A stretch of 64,000 bases of DNA, taken from NCBI RefSeq assembly GCF_000770635.1, contig NZ_AVBF01000018.1, positions 1 through 64,000 of the forward strand. Direction: 5' to 3'. The stretch comes from Pontibacillus yanchengensis Y32 (lineage in GTDB: Bacteria; Bacillota; Bacilli; Bacillales; BH030062). The notes under the pieces were generated by a model, which was not told where the DNA came from, did no database searches, and saw only the letters and a program-made list of their open reading frames with translations. Numbering within the stretch: the stretch's first letter is position 1; each line of letters opens with the position of its first letter. Shown here one piece after another: positions 25,960-34,369 of this stretch. The translations under genes and the position numbers were made by a program.

Positions 25960-26697
25960 TTATTGTGCATCAGGGAAAATACGATCAATCATACGACCAA
26001 ACTCATCTACAAATCCTCTAACAGGGTTTCCATCATTCACATCATTCACATAACCTCTTGTCATGCCGTAGAAGTTTGGATTTGATGATACATATACATT
26101 GTCGATTTCTTTATCTGCTGATTTAACAACTTTAGCAATTTCTGATTTTAATGAATCATTCACTTTATCGTTACCCATATTATTGTTCATGTCATTGTTG
26201 TTCATGTTGTTGTTATCGTTCGTATTCATTTGGTTAGTGTTGTAGTTATTGTTATCGTTGTTCATGGTATTATTGTTATTATTCATACCATTATTATTGT
26301 TATTATTTTCACCTTCAAGTGTAACAGCTACATATGCGTTGTTGCGTGTCTTAAGTACATAAGCGCGATCGACTTCCTCTACTTGCTTAGAAACCTTTTG
26401 TGCAACTTCACGTGCTACATTATAACGTCGATCATTATCATTTCTGTCATTCTTATAGGTATCTTCATTACCTACATTTTCCTCATTATAGTCTTGGCCA
26501 TCCATCATGCCTTGATTCGGACCATTGTCATAATCAACCTTGTTGTAATCATCTTCTTGAGCGGAATAGTTTGTGTTATTTGCACTATCCTCATAATCAT
26601 TTCCTTTTGTACCCATACGTGCTTCTTTATCGTCTCCCTGACAGCCAAAAAGTATAGCTGCAGAAAGCATAGTAATGCCTACAACTTTGATATTCAT
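25960..26697 (-). CDS. yhcN: YhcN/YlaJ-family sporulation lipoprotein with Asn-rich insert
   Basis: A 245-residue lipoprotein with signal peptide and lipobox LFGC (Cys19). The YhcN/YlaJ domain is visible before (YNVAREVAQKVSKQVEEVDRAYVLKTRNNAYVAVTL) and after (KSEIAKVVKSADKEIDNVYVSSNPNFYGM) a low-complexity block of about 65 residues made almost only of Asn, Met, Asp and Gly. The family sits in the forespore inner membrane; B. subtilis YhcN is about 190 residues, so the Asn block and an acidic N-terminal region account for the extra length. Asn codons are nearly all AAT/AAC, so slippage could vary the length. SD AAGGAGG. Confidence 0.88.
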   Translation of the reverse strand: MNIKVVGITMLSAAILFGCQGDDKEARMGTKGNDYEDSANNTNYSAQEDDYNKVDYDNGPNQGMMDGQDYNEENVGNEDTYKNDRNDNDRRYNVAREVAQKVSKQVEEVDRAYVLKTRNNAYVAVTLEGENNNNNNGMNNNNNTMNNDNNNYNTNQMNTNDNNNMNNNDMNNNMGNDKVNDSLKSEIAKVVKSADKEIDNVYVSSNPNFYGMTRGYVNDVNDGNPVRGFVDEFGRMIDRIFPDAQ

Positions 26698-26733
26698 TTG
26701 TATTTCCTCCTTGGAGAATATTTGGTGTGCTCT

Positions 26734-26763
26734 TAGTATGTTTTGCTCAAGGATGTTTATTCT
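26734..26763 (-). promoter_or_regulatory. yhcN: Candidate sigma-G promoter of yhcN
   Basis: On the minus strand AGAATA (26763-26758), 17-nt spacer, CATACTA (26740-26734): close to the sigma-G consensus TGAATA-N17/18-CATACTA. It fits forespore expression of YhcN. Confidence 0.65.
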
Positions 26764-26815
26764 CTAAGGAATGATATTTTTAACAAAACACAAATCCAAT
26801 TGTTACCAATTAGAA

Positions 26816-27064
26816 CAAAAGCGCAAGCGGCCGTTTAGCGACGTACAAACTGTCCTAACTCTGTGGAAGTTCGATTAAAACCGCTACATCACGTAGCAAC
26901 ATCGAACCAACCTACGTCGTGTAGGCCGAAAGGAAACACGAAGAGCGGTAGCGATTCGATGTTGACTTATCGTAAGGAGGTGACGGAAGTTTGCTAGTCG
27001 CTGGGCGCTGGTGCTGGACGTGGCAAAAGCGCAAGCGCCCTGCTAGCATCGTACAAACCATAAC
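26816..27064 (+). repeat. Dispersed 200-bp intergenic repeat, copy 2, with insert and partial second copy
   Basis: The same ends as copy 1 (AGCGACGTACAAACTG ... TAGTCGCTGGGCGCTG) with about 60 extra bases near the left end. Directly after GGACGTGGC a second left end restarts (AAAAGCGCAAGCGCCC, 27025 on). The element runs into the terminator at 27065. This block makes up most of the 410-bp gene-free gap. Confidence 0.9.
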
Positions 27065-27101
27065 AAAAAACTACAACTCGACCATACAAGTTGTAGTTTT
27101 T
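27065..27101 (-). terminator. Terminator of the 62-residue protein gene
   Basis: A 13-bp perfect stem (27066-27078 with 27089-27101), T-runs on both strands. Confidence 0.88.
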
Positions 27102-27107
27102 ATATAC

Positions 27108-27296
27108 TTAATGATTTTGAGGGTTTTTCAGTTGTGATTTACTACCTTTATTAGAACGATACTCTTTTCCTTTATTGTTATCGCCAGCATGGATTTCCTT
27201 CGCAAATTCTTCCTTCATCTTGCCACCTGGAAGGTTTCCAGTACGCTTTGGTGAATTTTGATTTTGACTACCTTTACTGCCATTTTTACTCGTCAT
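27108..27296 (-). CDS. Small basic hydrophilic protein, possibly spore-associated
   Basis: 62 residues, rich in Asn, Lys, Gly, Ser and Gln, with no hydrophobic core. NLPGGKMKEEFAKEIHAGDNN is the only stretch that looks conserved. Composition and size resemble minor small acid-soluble spore proteins, but no specific family is recognised. AAAGGAGAG lies upstream of the ATG, and a sigma-G-like promoter is visible. It is flanked by spore genes. Confidence 0.6.
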   Translation of the reverse strand: MTSKNGSKGSQNQNSPKRTGNLPGGKMKEEFAKEIHAGDNNKGKEYRSNKGSKSQLKNPQNH

Positions 27297-27331
27297 GATT
27301 AACGTCTCTCCTTTACCAAGTCGTTCATGAT

Positions 27332-27362
27332 TAGAGTTTGTAGTCAGAGTAAATACTATTCA
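27332..27362 (-). promoter_or_regulatory. Possible sigma-G promoter of the 62-residue protein gene
   Basis: TGAATA (27362-27357) is a perfect -35; 18 nt on, AACTCTA (27338-27332) matches the sigma-G -10 at four of seven positions. Confidence 0.35.
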
Positions 27363-27536
27363 AAAGTCACTAAGATCCTCATTTTCACCATAGGATGACC
27401 TTATACCTTTACATTGGAAGAACCTTTTTACTGATGTCCCCATACTTTAACAAGTACACCAAAAACGTCATAGCGTGTAAGGTGCCAAACAGGGTTACAC
27501 TACTATTAACCCTTCGTGAAAGGGGTCGTCGAGAAT

Positions 27537-27785
27537 ATGTCTGTTTATATTGCTGATTATGATAAAGCCTTGTATTTCACATTGTGGGGACAATGGGACG
27601 ATTTGCTAATCTTGATGGTACGTACGAAAGATGATTTTTTATCTAAAAAAATTGAAACATTCCTGCATGCCTATCATTACTCCCCTGAGGATGATCAGGT
27701 CGTAACTTCCCACCAAAGCTTAATGCAGTATATCGACCATGCCATGATTCATCTACCCCCAAGTGAACTTGTGGAACAAGGATAA
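27537..27785 (+). CDS. yhdB: YhdB-like small protein
   Basis: About 82 residues. DYDKALYFTLWGQWDDLLILMVRTKDDFLSKKIETFLHAYHY closely resembles B. subtilis YhdB, of unknown function, and the gene stands next to azr as in B. subtilis. Soluble, acidic C-terminus. The frame is open from a GTG at 27516, but AAAGGGG lies inside that stretch, 11 nt before the ATG at 27537, so that ATG is preferred. Confidence 0.75.
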   Translation: MSVYIADYDKALYFTLWGQWDDLLILMVRTKDDFLSKKIETFLHAYHYSPEDDQVVTSHQSLMQYIDHAMIHLPPSELVEQG

Positions 27786-27816
27786 AAAAATTGCCTACTG
27801 CTTTAAACCCATCATT

Positions 27817-27846
27817 AACCCCCTTTTTGTAAAAAGGGGGTTTTTT
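27817..27846 (+). terminator. Terminator of yhdB
   Basis: AACCCCCTTTTT / AAAAAGGGGGTT stem with a 2-nt loop, then a T-run that reaches the end of the opposing azr gene. Confidence 0.9.
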
Positions 27847-27847
27847 A

Positions 27848-28366
27848 CTATCTTGTCATGCGTTCTGCGAATTGTTTAAATTCATCTAAATTGGATTGTA
27901 CTTTTTCTGCTGCTTCTTCCGTTAAACGATTTTCTTCACGAATGAAGCAATGAGGGTCTAGCACCATTTGGTTTGGTACAACATGGGCATACAACGCTCT
28001 CCCAATTAGTCTCATTTGGTTTAAGGAATTGATGCCACCTTTTCCTCCACCCGCAACCGAAAAGAGCAATACTGGCTTTTGCTTAAAATGATCCCCATTT
28101 AAAAAGTCCAAACAATTTTTTAGTGCACCACTTAAACCTCCATGGTATTCAGGGGATAACCATATAAAAGCATCAGCTTCCCTAGCTGTTTCGTCTAACA
28201 ATTGAACGTTTGCAAGAGATGACTGGTCCTTATCTCCATTAAACATCGGCAAATCCATCGTGCTTAAATCAATTAAATGAGCATTTAATGTATCAGCCAT
28301 GTGTTTGGCTGCAATTCTCGTTCTTCCATATTTTCGAGGTGTTCCATTGATTACTACGATTTTCAT
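27848..28366 (-). CDS. azr: NADPH-dependent FMN reductase / azoreductase
   Basis: A 172-residue flavodoxin-fold protein with the FMN phosphate loop INGTPRKYGRTR at the N-terminus and the SPEYHGGLSGALKNCLDFL motif that packs on the isoalloxazine ring. It matches the NADPH-dependent FMN reductase family and, by neighbourhood (yhdB, yhcZ), is the counterpart of B. subtilis Azr (YhdA), which reduces azo dyes and quinones. AAGGAGG lies 8 nt before the ATG. Single-gene unit, convergent with yhdB. Confidence 0.87.
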   Translation of the reverse strand: MKIVVINGTPRKYGRTRIAAKHMADTLNAHLIDLSTMDLPMFNGDKDQSSLANVQLLDETAREADAFIWLSPEYHGGLSGALKNCLDFLNGDHFKQKPVLLFSVAGGGKGGINSLNQMRLIGRALYAHVVPNQMVLDPHCFIREENRLTEEAAEKVQSNLDEFKQFAERMTR

Positions 28367-28493
28367 CCTTATGTCCTCCTTTTTCGTATTCCCTATGTCT
28401 ATTGTAAAAGGTATGGATGATCATGACATTGACTAGAAGTAGTGATACATGAACCTATATAAGTCGGACAATCTTTTACAACATTAGTCTGAT

Positions 28494-29135
28494 TTATTCT
28501 TTCATATATTTTACTGCAAACAGTGCAGCTTGGGTACGGTCGTGAACCTCTAGCTTAGATAGTATATTGGAGACGTGAGTTTTTACCGTTTTCTCTGTAA
28601 TATAAAGTGTATTGGATATCTCTTTATTACTTTGACCTTTCATCATTTGTTTTAAAACTTCTTTCTCCCGTTTAGTTAAGGAGTCTAGCTTCGCCTTCTC
28701 CTCTTGCTCATCTCCACCTGTAACATGGTTCATTAGATGGGAAGCTACTTTGGAGTCAATCATACTCTCTCCCTTGTGAACTCTTCGTATGGCATCCGCT
28801 AATTGATCAGGTTCTACATCCTTCAATTGATATCCATTTGCTCCTGCTTGAATGGCTGGAATCACCGAATCATAGTCCGAGAAACTCGTTAACATCAGAA
28901 TTTTAATCGATTGATTGCGTTCTCGGATAGCTTTAGCTGTCTCTACTCCATCCATTACAGGCATTTGTACATCCAGTAAGGCTACATCAATTTCATGTTC
29001 CTCTATCCCTGTAAGAACTTCTTCCCCATTAGCTGCCTCCGCTACCACTTCCAAGTCTTCCTGCGTTCGAAAGAAAAATACAAGTCCTTTTCGAACAACA
29101 TGGTGGTCATCAGCAATTAAGATGCGTATTGTCAT
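28494..29135 (-). CDS. yhcZ: Two-component response regulator, NarL/LuxR type
   Basis: 213 residues: a receiver domain with DD at 9-10, the phosphoacceptor D55 (VALLDVQMP) and K104-region SYQLKD, then a LuxR-type helix-turn-helix (LTKREKEVLKQMMKGQSNKEISNTLYITEKTVKTHVSNIL). It is the partner of the kinase whose stop lies 3 nt upstream, so the two are translated from one mRNA and the SD lies within the end of the kinase gene. Counterpart of B. subtilis YhcZ; targets unknown. Confidence 0.92.
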   Translation of the reverse strand: MTIRILIADDHHVVRKGLVFFFRTQEDLEVVAEAANGEEVLTGIEEHEIDVALLDVQMPVMDGVETAKAIRERNQSIKILMLTSFSDYDSVIPAIQAGANGYQLKDVEPDQLADAIRRVHKGESMIDSKVASHLMNHVTGGDEQEEKAKLDSLTKREKEVLKQMMKGQSNKEISNTLYITEKTVKTHVSNILSKLEVHDRTQAALFAVKYMKE

Positions 29136-29138
29136 TAG

Positions 29139-30590
29139 TTATAGTTCCTCCTTTTTAAAAGGAATCGTTATGTGTACAGTCGTTCCTTCCCCAGGTTGGC
29201 TCGTTATAGTACAACTTCCTCCCACTAATTCTGCTCTCTCCATCATGCCTTTCACACCATATGAGGGATACATAGCTATGGCTTCCCTTTCGAAACCTCT
29301 TCCTTTATCCTCTATCGTCATCACAACTTGGTGCTTTTCTTTTGAGAGGGTTAAAGAAACTTGATGACACATGGAATGCTTTTTCGCGTTATGAAGGGCT
29401 TCTTGCCCAATCCTCCAAAGCGTTTCTTCTGTAGTGTACGGAAGCGTTGTCGTTCCAGAGGATTCCAATGATACAGCAAGACCGATCTTTTCAGCATATG
29501 ACTTCAAACCAGCTAATACGCCTTCTTCTAATCCATGAGGTTTTAACCGTTGGATAAGGGTGCGCATCTCTTGCAGAGCGTCAGAGGTTAGCGTTTGGAT
29601 GTAACCAAGTTGTTCTTTCACAGGTTCTTCTTTCGTTATCGATTTCGCACCTTTTGCTGTTAATACAACTGAAAAAAGCAACTGATTAACGGAATCGTGG
29701 AGATCCTGTGCCAAACGAGCTCGTTCTTGAAATCGAGCCATCTCCTTTTCTCGTTCCTGTAAACGAACATTACGAAAGGATAAATCCACATACTCTACTG
29801 CTAATTCGACCATTTCGCTCTCTAGTTCTGACAAATTCCGCTTATATTGAAGGCGTAGCTGTCCATTTTGATCAGAGAAATCAAATACTTGTGCACTTTC
29901 AGCAACTAAATTCTCATCCCCAAATACCTCTCCAGTAGTATGAAGTGATATCCCATACAGAGGAAATGCTTTATGTAGACTATTAATGGCGATGCTACTA
30001 ATTTCTTCTATTGATTGCGCTTCTCTCAAGTTTTTGGATAGTGCATGAAGTTCGTTTAAGAAATAAGCACGTTGCTCTTCTCTTTCAAACTGCTCCATTC
30101 GCTGAAGTGCTGTCCCCATTTGGTAAGCAACAGCTTCTATCAAATCTAACTCTGATTGTTCATATGTAGAGGTATGAGGAGTTGCTACATTCAATAACCC
30201 AAATGAGCGTTCTGGAGTCTTCAAAGGGACGGTAGCATGATGAGTAATACCTCTTGTATCCCCTTTTCCTGATTGAATGGATTTTTCAATCCGCTTACAA
30301 TTAATAATGTTTGTAGCACTCATAAGCTTTCCTTGTTTATATTTACTTACACAATAGCAATCCTCTCCGCACATCGGAGCTTTATCATTCATCGTTAAAG
30401 CAGGAGGCAACGCTACATCAGCGACAAGGTGGACAGACTCATTCTCCAAAAAAACCCAACCACTCTCAAAATGGGTAATGTTAATCAATTGTTGTAACAC
30501 ATTTTGAATCATATCTTCTTTATGCTGACTTTGATTTAACGTTTCAGCTATTGTTTTCAAAGCTTCTAACCGTTGCTGTTCATCAAGCAT
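29139..30590 (-). CDS. yhcY: Sensor histidine kinase with cysteine-bearing GAF domain
   Basis: A 483-residue cytoplasmic kinase without membrane segments. Residues 1-165 form a GAF domain with a cysteine cluster (C74, C78, C80, C98 in MCGEDCYC...NCKR); a second, weaker GAF-like region and a coiled coil follow. HisKA_3 has the phosphorylated H298 in LAQDLHDSVNQ, and the ATPase domain carries EALHNAKKH, IEDKGRGF and GYGVKGM-type boxes. Counterpart of B. subtilis YhcY; the S. aureus relative AirS binds an Fe-S cluster through GAF cysteines and senses oxygen, so a redox role is a fair inference. Confidence 0.9.
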   Translation of the reverse strand: MLDEQQRLEALKTIAETLNQSQHKEDMIQNVLQQLINITHFESGWVFLENESVHLVADVALPPALTMNDKAPMCGEDCYCVSKYKQGKLMSATNIINCKRIEKSIQSGKGDTRGITHHATVPLKTPERSFGLLNVATPHTSTYEQSELDLIEAVAYQMGTALQRMEQFEREEQRAYFLNELHALSKNLREAQSIEEISSIAINSLHKAFPLYGISLHTTGEVFGDENLVAESAQVFDFSDQNGQLRLQYKRNLSELESEMVELAVEYVDLSFRNVRLQEREKEMARFQERARLAQDLHDSVNQLLFSVVLTAKGAKSITKEEPVKEQLGYIQTLTSDALQEMRTLIQRLKPHGLEEGVLAGLKSYAEKIGLAVSLESSGTTTLPYTTEETLWRIGQEALHNAKKHSMCHQVSLTLSKEKHQVVMTIEDKGRGFEREAIAMYPSYGVKGMMERAELVGGSCTITSQPGEGTTVHITIPFKKEEL

Positions 30591-30639
30591 ACTAATCCAA
30601 CTTTCCTAACAAGCTTCTATTCAGACATTATATCAAAAA

Positions 30640-30672
30640 ATGCAAACGCCCGTTTAGCAACATATGAGCCCT
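30640..30672 (+). repeat. Fragment of the dispersed repeat (left end)
   Basis: TGCAAACGCCCGTTTAGCAACATATGAGCCC resembles the left end of the 200-bp element (GCGCAAGCGCCCGTTTAGCGACGTAC) with several changes. Confidence 0.45.
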
Positions 30673-30741
30673 CTAATATACAGAAGAACTTTTAATTTTT
30701 CTTCGTTATTATATATGCACCCATTCAAAATCATAACTATA

Positions 30742-30779
30742 GAAAAAGCGCAAGTACCATATAAAGGCTACTTGCGCTC
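30742..30779 (-). terminator. Terminator of the SDR gene
   Basis: AGCGCAAGTA / TACTTGCGCT stem with a minus-strand T-run (A's at 30743-30747). Confidence 0.88.
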
Positions 30780-30785
30780 TTACAG

Positions 30786-31514
30786 TTATGGTCTTGGATA
30801 TTCCTGAATAAGAGGATGAAGATGCATCTCATCTATTAACATATGCTTCGGAGCAGCTGCCATGTAGACTACTGATTCTGCAATATCTTCTACTTTTAAC
30901 CATTCATTCTTTTCAGGGTCTCCTTGCTTGGATTCAGCAAAGTACGTATCCACCATTCCAGGGTTGATCGTCCCTACTCTTATTTTGTGCTCTCTAACTT
31001 CTTGAGCCACAGCTCCCATAAAGCCTTGCACTGCATATTTAGTTGACGTATATAAAGATCCATTTGGAATACTATAACGACCAACATCAGATGAAATGGT
31101 AATGATGGTTCCGAACTGTTGTTTTTTCATAGAAGGGATGACAGCTTTCGTGCATAGGAAAACACCTTGTACATTCACTTCATACATTTTAGTCCACTCT
31201 TCAACGGTTACTTCCTCTACAGGCTTGAACATTCCTATCCCTGCATTATTGACGAGAATATCAACTGTACCAAACGCATTGGTTGTGGCTTGTACAACAT
31301 GATCAATCTCATGCTCTTTACTCACATCGGCCTGGAAGGCTAACACGTTTTGGTATCCTTCTTCTTCTAACGAATGTTTTGTCTTAAAAATCTCATCAGA
31401 ACTACCTAATAAAGATATATTCACCGATTGTGCAGCTAATTGCCGAGCTATTTCTTTTCCAATCCCTCTAGAAGCACCTGTAATAATGGCTGTCTGACCT
31501 TGTAGGTTTTGCAT
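30786..31514 (-). CDS. Short-chain dehydrogenase/reductase (FabG/YhdF-like SDR)
   Basis: About 242 residues with the classical SDR features: TGASRGIGKEIA binds NAD(P), NNAG at the fourth strand, the catalytic Ser in ISSDVGRYS, and Tyr-Lys in YTSTKYAVQGF, then INPGMVDT. It would reduce or oxidise a carbonyl/alcohol; the substrate is not evident. The SD AAAGGATGG with 8-nt spacing selects the second ATG (31514) over the one at 31526 that overlaps the SD. It lies between yhcX and the YhcYZ system but is transcribed separately. Confidence 0.85.
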   Translation of the reverse strand: MQNLQGQTAIITGASRGIGKEIARQLAAQSVNISLLGSSDEIFKTKHSLEEEGYQNVLAFQADVSKEHEIDHVVQATTNAFGTVDILVNNAGIGMFKPVEEVTVEEWTKMYEVNVQGVFLCTKAVIPSMKKQQFGTIITISSDVGRYSIPNGSLYTSTKYAVQGFMGAVAQEVREHKIRVGTINPGMVDTYFAESKQGDPEKNEWLKVEDIAESVVYMAAAPKHMLIDEMHLHPLIQEYPRP

Positions 31515-31562
31515 GGCTGTGTCCATCCTTTCGAAAATTTTAGGGAATTATTTTCTTCTGTC

Positions 31563-33128
31563 TCAATCGTTCGTTACAATTTCAGTTGATAACCGCTTAT
31601 AATTCATTTCAAATAAATCACGTCGACGATCCCTTAGTTGTCTTACTGTTCCAGATTTACGTTGACGACGTAATACCTCTAAGTCCACATCTCCAACAAC
31701 AATCGTTTCTATATTCGGGTGGCATTCTCCAACAATTCCATCTCTTGCAAATTCAAAATCTGAAGGCGTAAAAATACCTGATTGAGCATATTGGATATCC
31801 ATATTTTCTACTTGTGTAAGGTTACCTACCGTTCCGGCAATTACCGTATAGACCTGGTTCTCTACTGCACGTGCTTGAGCACAGTAACGCACACGAAGAT
31901 ACCCTTGGCGATCATCTGTACAGAACGGACAGAAAATAATATTTGCACCTTGATCAACTGCGTAACGAGAGAGCTCTGGGAATTGAATATCATAACAAAT
32001 CTGAATAGCAATCCGTCCACAGTCCGTATCAAACACCTTCACTGTATCTCCTGGCTGAATGCCCCACCATTTCTTTTCGTTCGGTGTAACATGAATCTTA
32101 TATTGCTTTTCAATCGTTCCATCTCGCCTAAACAAATAGGCAATATTAAATACTTTATGGTTATCCTCTTCTACAAAATGAGAGCCTCCAATGATATTCA
32201 CATTGTATTTTACAGCCAAGTGCGTAAATAATTCGATATAGTCTTCTGTGTATTCCGATAGTTTTCTAACTGCTTTGGATGGAATCTTCTCATCAATAAT
32301 AGACATTAGCTGTGTCGTAAATATTTCTGGGAACACAGCAAAATCAGAGCCATAATCACTAGCAACGTCTACATAGTATTCCACTTGGCGCGCAAATTCC
32401 TCAAATGACTCTATATTCTTCATCATGTACTGAATTGCCGTTATGCGCACTGGATAGGATGTTTTAAAATACCGTTTAGTAGTTGGGCGATAATCTACGT
32501 TATTCCATTCCATTAACGTTGCGTATTTACTAGACGCTTGATCGTCAGGTAAGTAATTCGGATTAACACGCATAACGGTGAATCCATTCATTATTTGAAA
32601 CGTCAGTACTGGATCATAAATATTTTGATTCATTACCTCCCTGACATATGTACGAGGTGACATTTGATCCTCATACTTGCTATAGTTCGGAATTCTCCCA
32701 CCAATAATAATACTTTTAAGGTTCAATTGTTGAGCTAATTCCTTACGGGCCTCATATAAGCGCCTCCCAATTTTCATCCCTCGATAATCAGGGTGCACCA
32801 TAATTTCTATTCCATATAAGTTGTAACCTTCTGGATCGTGATTCGTAATATAACCTTCATCTGTAATGTCATCCCATGTATGTTGATCATCATATTCATC
32901 AAAGTTCACCATTAAGCTAGAGCAACTTCCAATAACCTCACCATCTAGTTCAACACAAAACTGCCCTTCTGGGAAAATATCTAAATGACTTTCCAGATGT
33001 TCTCTTTTCCATGGATCCATTCCTGGAAAGCACACATTTTGTAAGTCCATGATTTGTTCAATATCCTCGTCGCGTATATTCCTGACTTCAATTTTTTTCT
33101 CAAATTGTGATAAATCCAATTTTGACAT
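31563..33128 (-). CDS. yhcX: GNAT acetyltransferase fused to a nitrilase-superfamily amidohydrolase
   Basis: 521 residues. The first 200 are a GNAT domain (EIMVHPDYRGMKIGRRLYEARKELA), the rest a carbon-nitrogen hydrolase with the Glu-Lys-Cys triad in FPEIFTTQLM, KIHVTPNEKKWW and IQICYDIQFPEL. The same fusion exists as B. subtilis YhcX (513 aa). Such proteins may acetylate and deamidate or deacylate a small metabolite; the reaction is not known. SD AGAAAGGG precedes the ATG at 33128; the 14 upstream residues of the longest frame are dropped. Confidence 0.93.
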   Translation of the reverse strand: MSKLDLSQFEKKIEVRNIRDEDIEQIMDLQNVCFPGMDPWKREHLESHLDIFPEGQFCVELDGEVIGSCSSLMVNFDEYDDQHTWDDITDEGYITNHDPEGYNLYGIEIMVHPDYRGMKIGRRLYEARKELAQQLNLKSIIIGGRIPNYSKYEDQMSPRTYVREVMNQNIYDPVLTFQIMNGFTVMRVNPNYLPDDQASSKYATLMEWNNVDYRPTTKRYFKTSYPVRITAIQYMMKNIESFEEFARQVEYYVDVASDYGSDFAVFPEIFTTQLMSIIDEKIPSKAVRKLSEYTEDYIELFTHLAVKYNVNIIGGSHFVEEDNHKVFNIAYLFRRDGTIEKQYKIHVTPNEKKWWGIQPGDTVKVFDTDCGRIAIQICYDIQFPELSRYAVDQGANIIFCPFCTDDRQGYLRVRYCAQARAVENQVYTVIAGTVGNLTQVENMDIQYAQSGIFTPSDFEFARDGIVGECHPNIETIVVGDVDLEVLRRQRKSGTVRQLRDRRRDLFEMNYKRLSTEIVTND

Positions 33129-33343
33129 GTAGTCTAACCCTTTCTTTGTTGAAAGTATTGAAAAGAACAATGTATTTAAAACGGTTTCAAAGAAAACTAA
33201 ACGAAAAGCATTATCTTTACAAACTACTATCCTTTACTCTAATCGTAATCAATTCCATATGGGTATGTCTAGTCACACCCTCTATGTATAGAGTAACCAT
33301 TTTTGAAACAAAATAGAAAATATTACTGTCGGGAGGAACCTGT

Positions 33344-33739
33344 ATGTTAGTAGACTGGGATCACATGAGCATAGGCCGTGTATTAACGCTAATTATTGCA
33401 TTTGGCTTTCTCATGATTTGGATGCAAGTTACCGTTTGGCACCATCGTGGAAAGTTTCATAAATGGCAAATGTGGATTCCTGTCATTGCTCTTCCCTTAC
33501 TCGCCTTTTCTGGTTTTTTAGTAGTTGTCTATCCAGAGACGTGGACTGGATGGATCCAAACCATTTTGACGAGTATAGGCGTAATAGCTGGGTTGTATGG
33601 TGGCATTCTTCACCTAGTTGCTATTAGCAAACGAACAGGTGGGTTCGTTTATGAGAATCTTCAATCAGGCCCTCCCTTCGTTCTACCATTTACCATTGCT
33701 GTGTTTTCTATCATGCAGCTGTTTAATCTTTGGTATTAA
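33344..33739 (+). CDS. Small four-helix membrane protein of a GMC dehydrogenase operon
   Basis: 131 residues with four hydrophobic segments; not recognised. VTVWHHRGKFHKWQMW follows the first helix and carries His residues that could face the membrane surface. It is the first gene of a three-gene unit (12-nt gap to the next), and a role as membrane anchor or quinone-facing partner of the dehydrogenase is an inference only. SD GGGAGG, 7 nt before the ATG. Confidence 0.7.
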   Translation: MLVDWDHMSIGRVLTLIIAFGFLMIWMQVTVWHHRGKFHKWQMWIPVIALPLLAFSGFLVVVYPETWTGWIQTILTSIGVIAGLYGGILHLVAISKRTGGFVYENLQSGPPFVLPFTIAVFSIMQLFNLWY

Positions 33740-33751
33740 AGGAGTATTACT

Positions 33752-34369
33752 ATGACAAAAGACAATCATCCTTCTAAGACGTACTACCCTACATATGATG
33801 TACTTAGCCAGAAGAATGAATGGGATAACGTAACACAACAAGTCATAGCTGAACGTTTGCATTCTAAAGAAGGCAACGTATTATCAGCTTCGCATAAACG
33901 AACGCTTCAGGCATTAGCTAAATGCCTATTCCCTTCACATCTAGGTGAGCAAACGCTTAGCATTTCAATGGTGCTCGACCAGCGAATTACAAACAAAAAA
34001 TTATCAACATTTCCAAGAGGAGCTCGCTTTACGAAAGAGGAAATTATCATCCAAGGGCTAGAAAATGCGGAGCGAGAGAGTATTTTCCATTATCATCTTC
34101 CATTCTCCCAATTGGACAAAAAAGAGCAACTTTCCATTCTTGAGTCTTGGAAGGGAAATGATGGTGAGGAGACGATATGGAACGCTATTAAAAGTCATCT
34201 CTTTTATTCAACCTTAACATCTGAGCTGATTAAAATTATATATGCAGATCCACACATATGGTCTACTATAGGCTTCGCTGGACCTGCTTATCCTCGTGGG
34301 TATTACGCATTCGGTCCTCATCAATTTGATGAATGGGAGGCTAAGCCTCATGACGAGAACCTCCTGTGA
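33752..34369 (+). CDS. Gluconate 2-dehydrogenase subunit 3-like protein
   Basis: 205 residues. LSASHKRTLQALAKCLFPS, FTKEEIIIQGLENAERES and the C-terminal SELIKIIYADPHIWSTIGFAGPAYPRGYY with FG resemble the Gluconate_2-dh3 family, the small subunit of membrane-bound FAD sugar-acid dehydrogenases. No Tat signal is visible, unlike many relatives, so the complex may be cytoplasm-facing. Its end overlaps the next gene by 20 nt. AAAGGAG precedes the ATG. Confidence 0.8.
   Translation: MTKDNHPSKTYYPTYDVLSQKNEWDNVTQQVIAERLHSKEGNVLSASHKRTLQALAKCLFPSHLGEQTLSISMVLDQRITNKKLSTFPRGARFTKEEIIIQGLENAERESIFHYHLPFSQLDKKEQLSILESWKGNDGEETIWNAIKSHLFYSTLTSELIKIIYADPHIWSTIGFAGPAYPRGYYAFGPHQFDEWEAKPHDENLL

Noticed and set aside
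26230-26736. 168-codon plus-strand ORF opposite yhcN
   Set aside because: Val/Ile-rich translation of the complementary strand of the Asn-rich repeat; not a membrane protein gene.
28915-29364. 149-codon plus-strand ORF spanning yhcY and yhcZ
   Set aside because: Antisense to two well-supported genes, with no SD or promoter.
31782-32231. 149-codon plus-strand ORF opposite yhcX
   Set aside because: Antisense to conserved nitrilase-domain coding sequence; biased composition.
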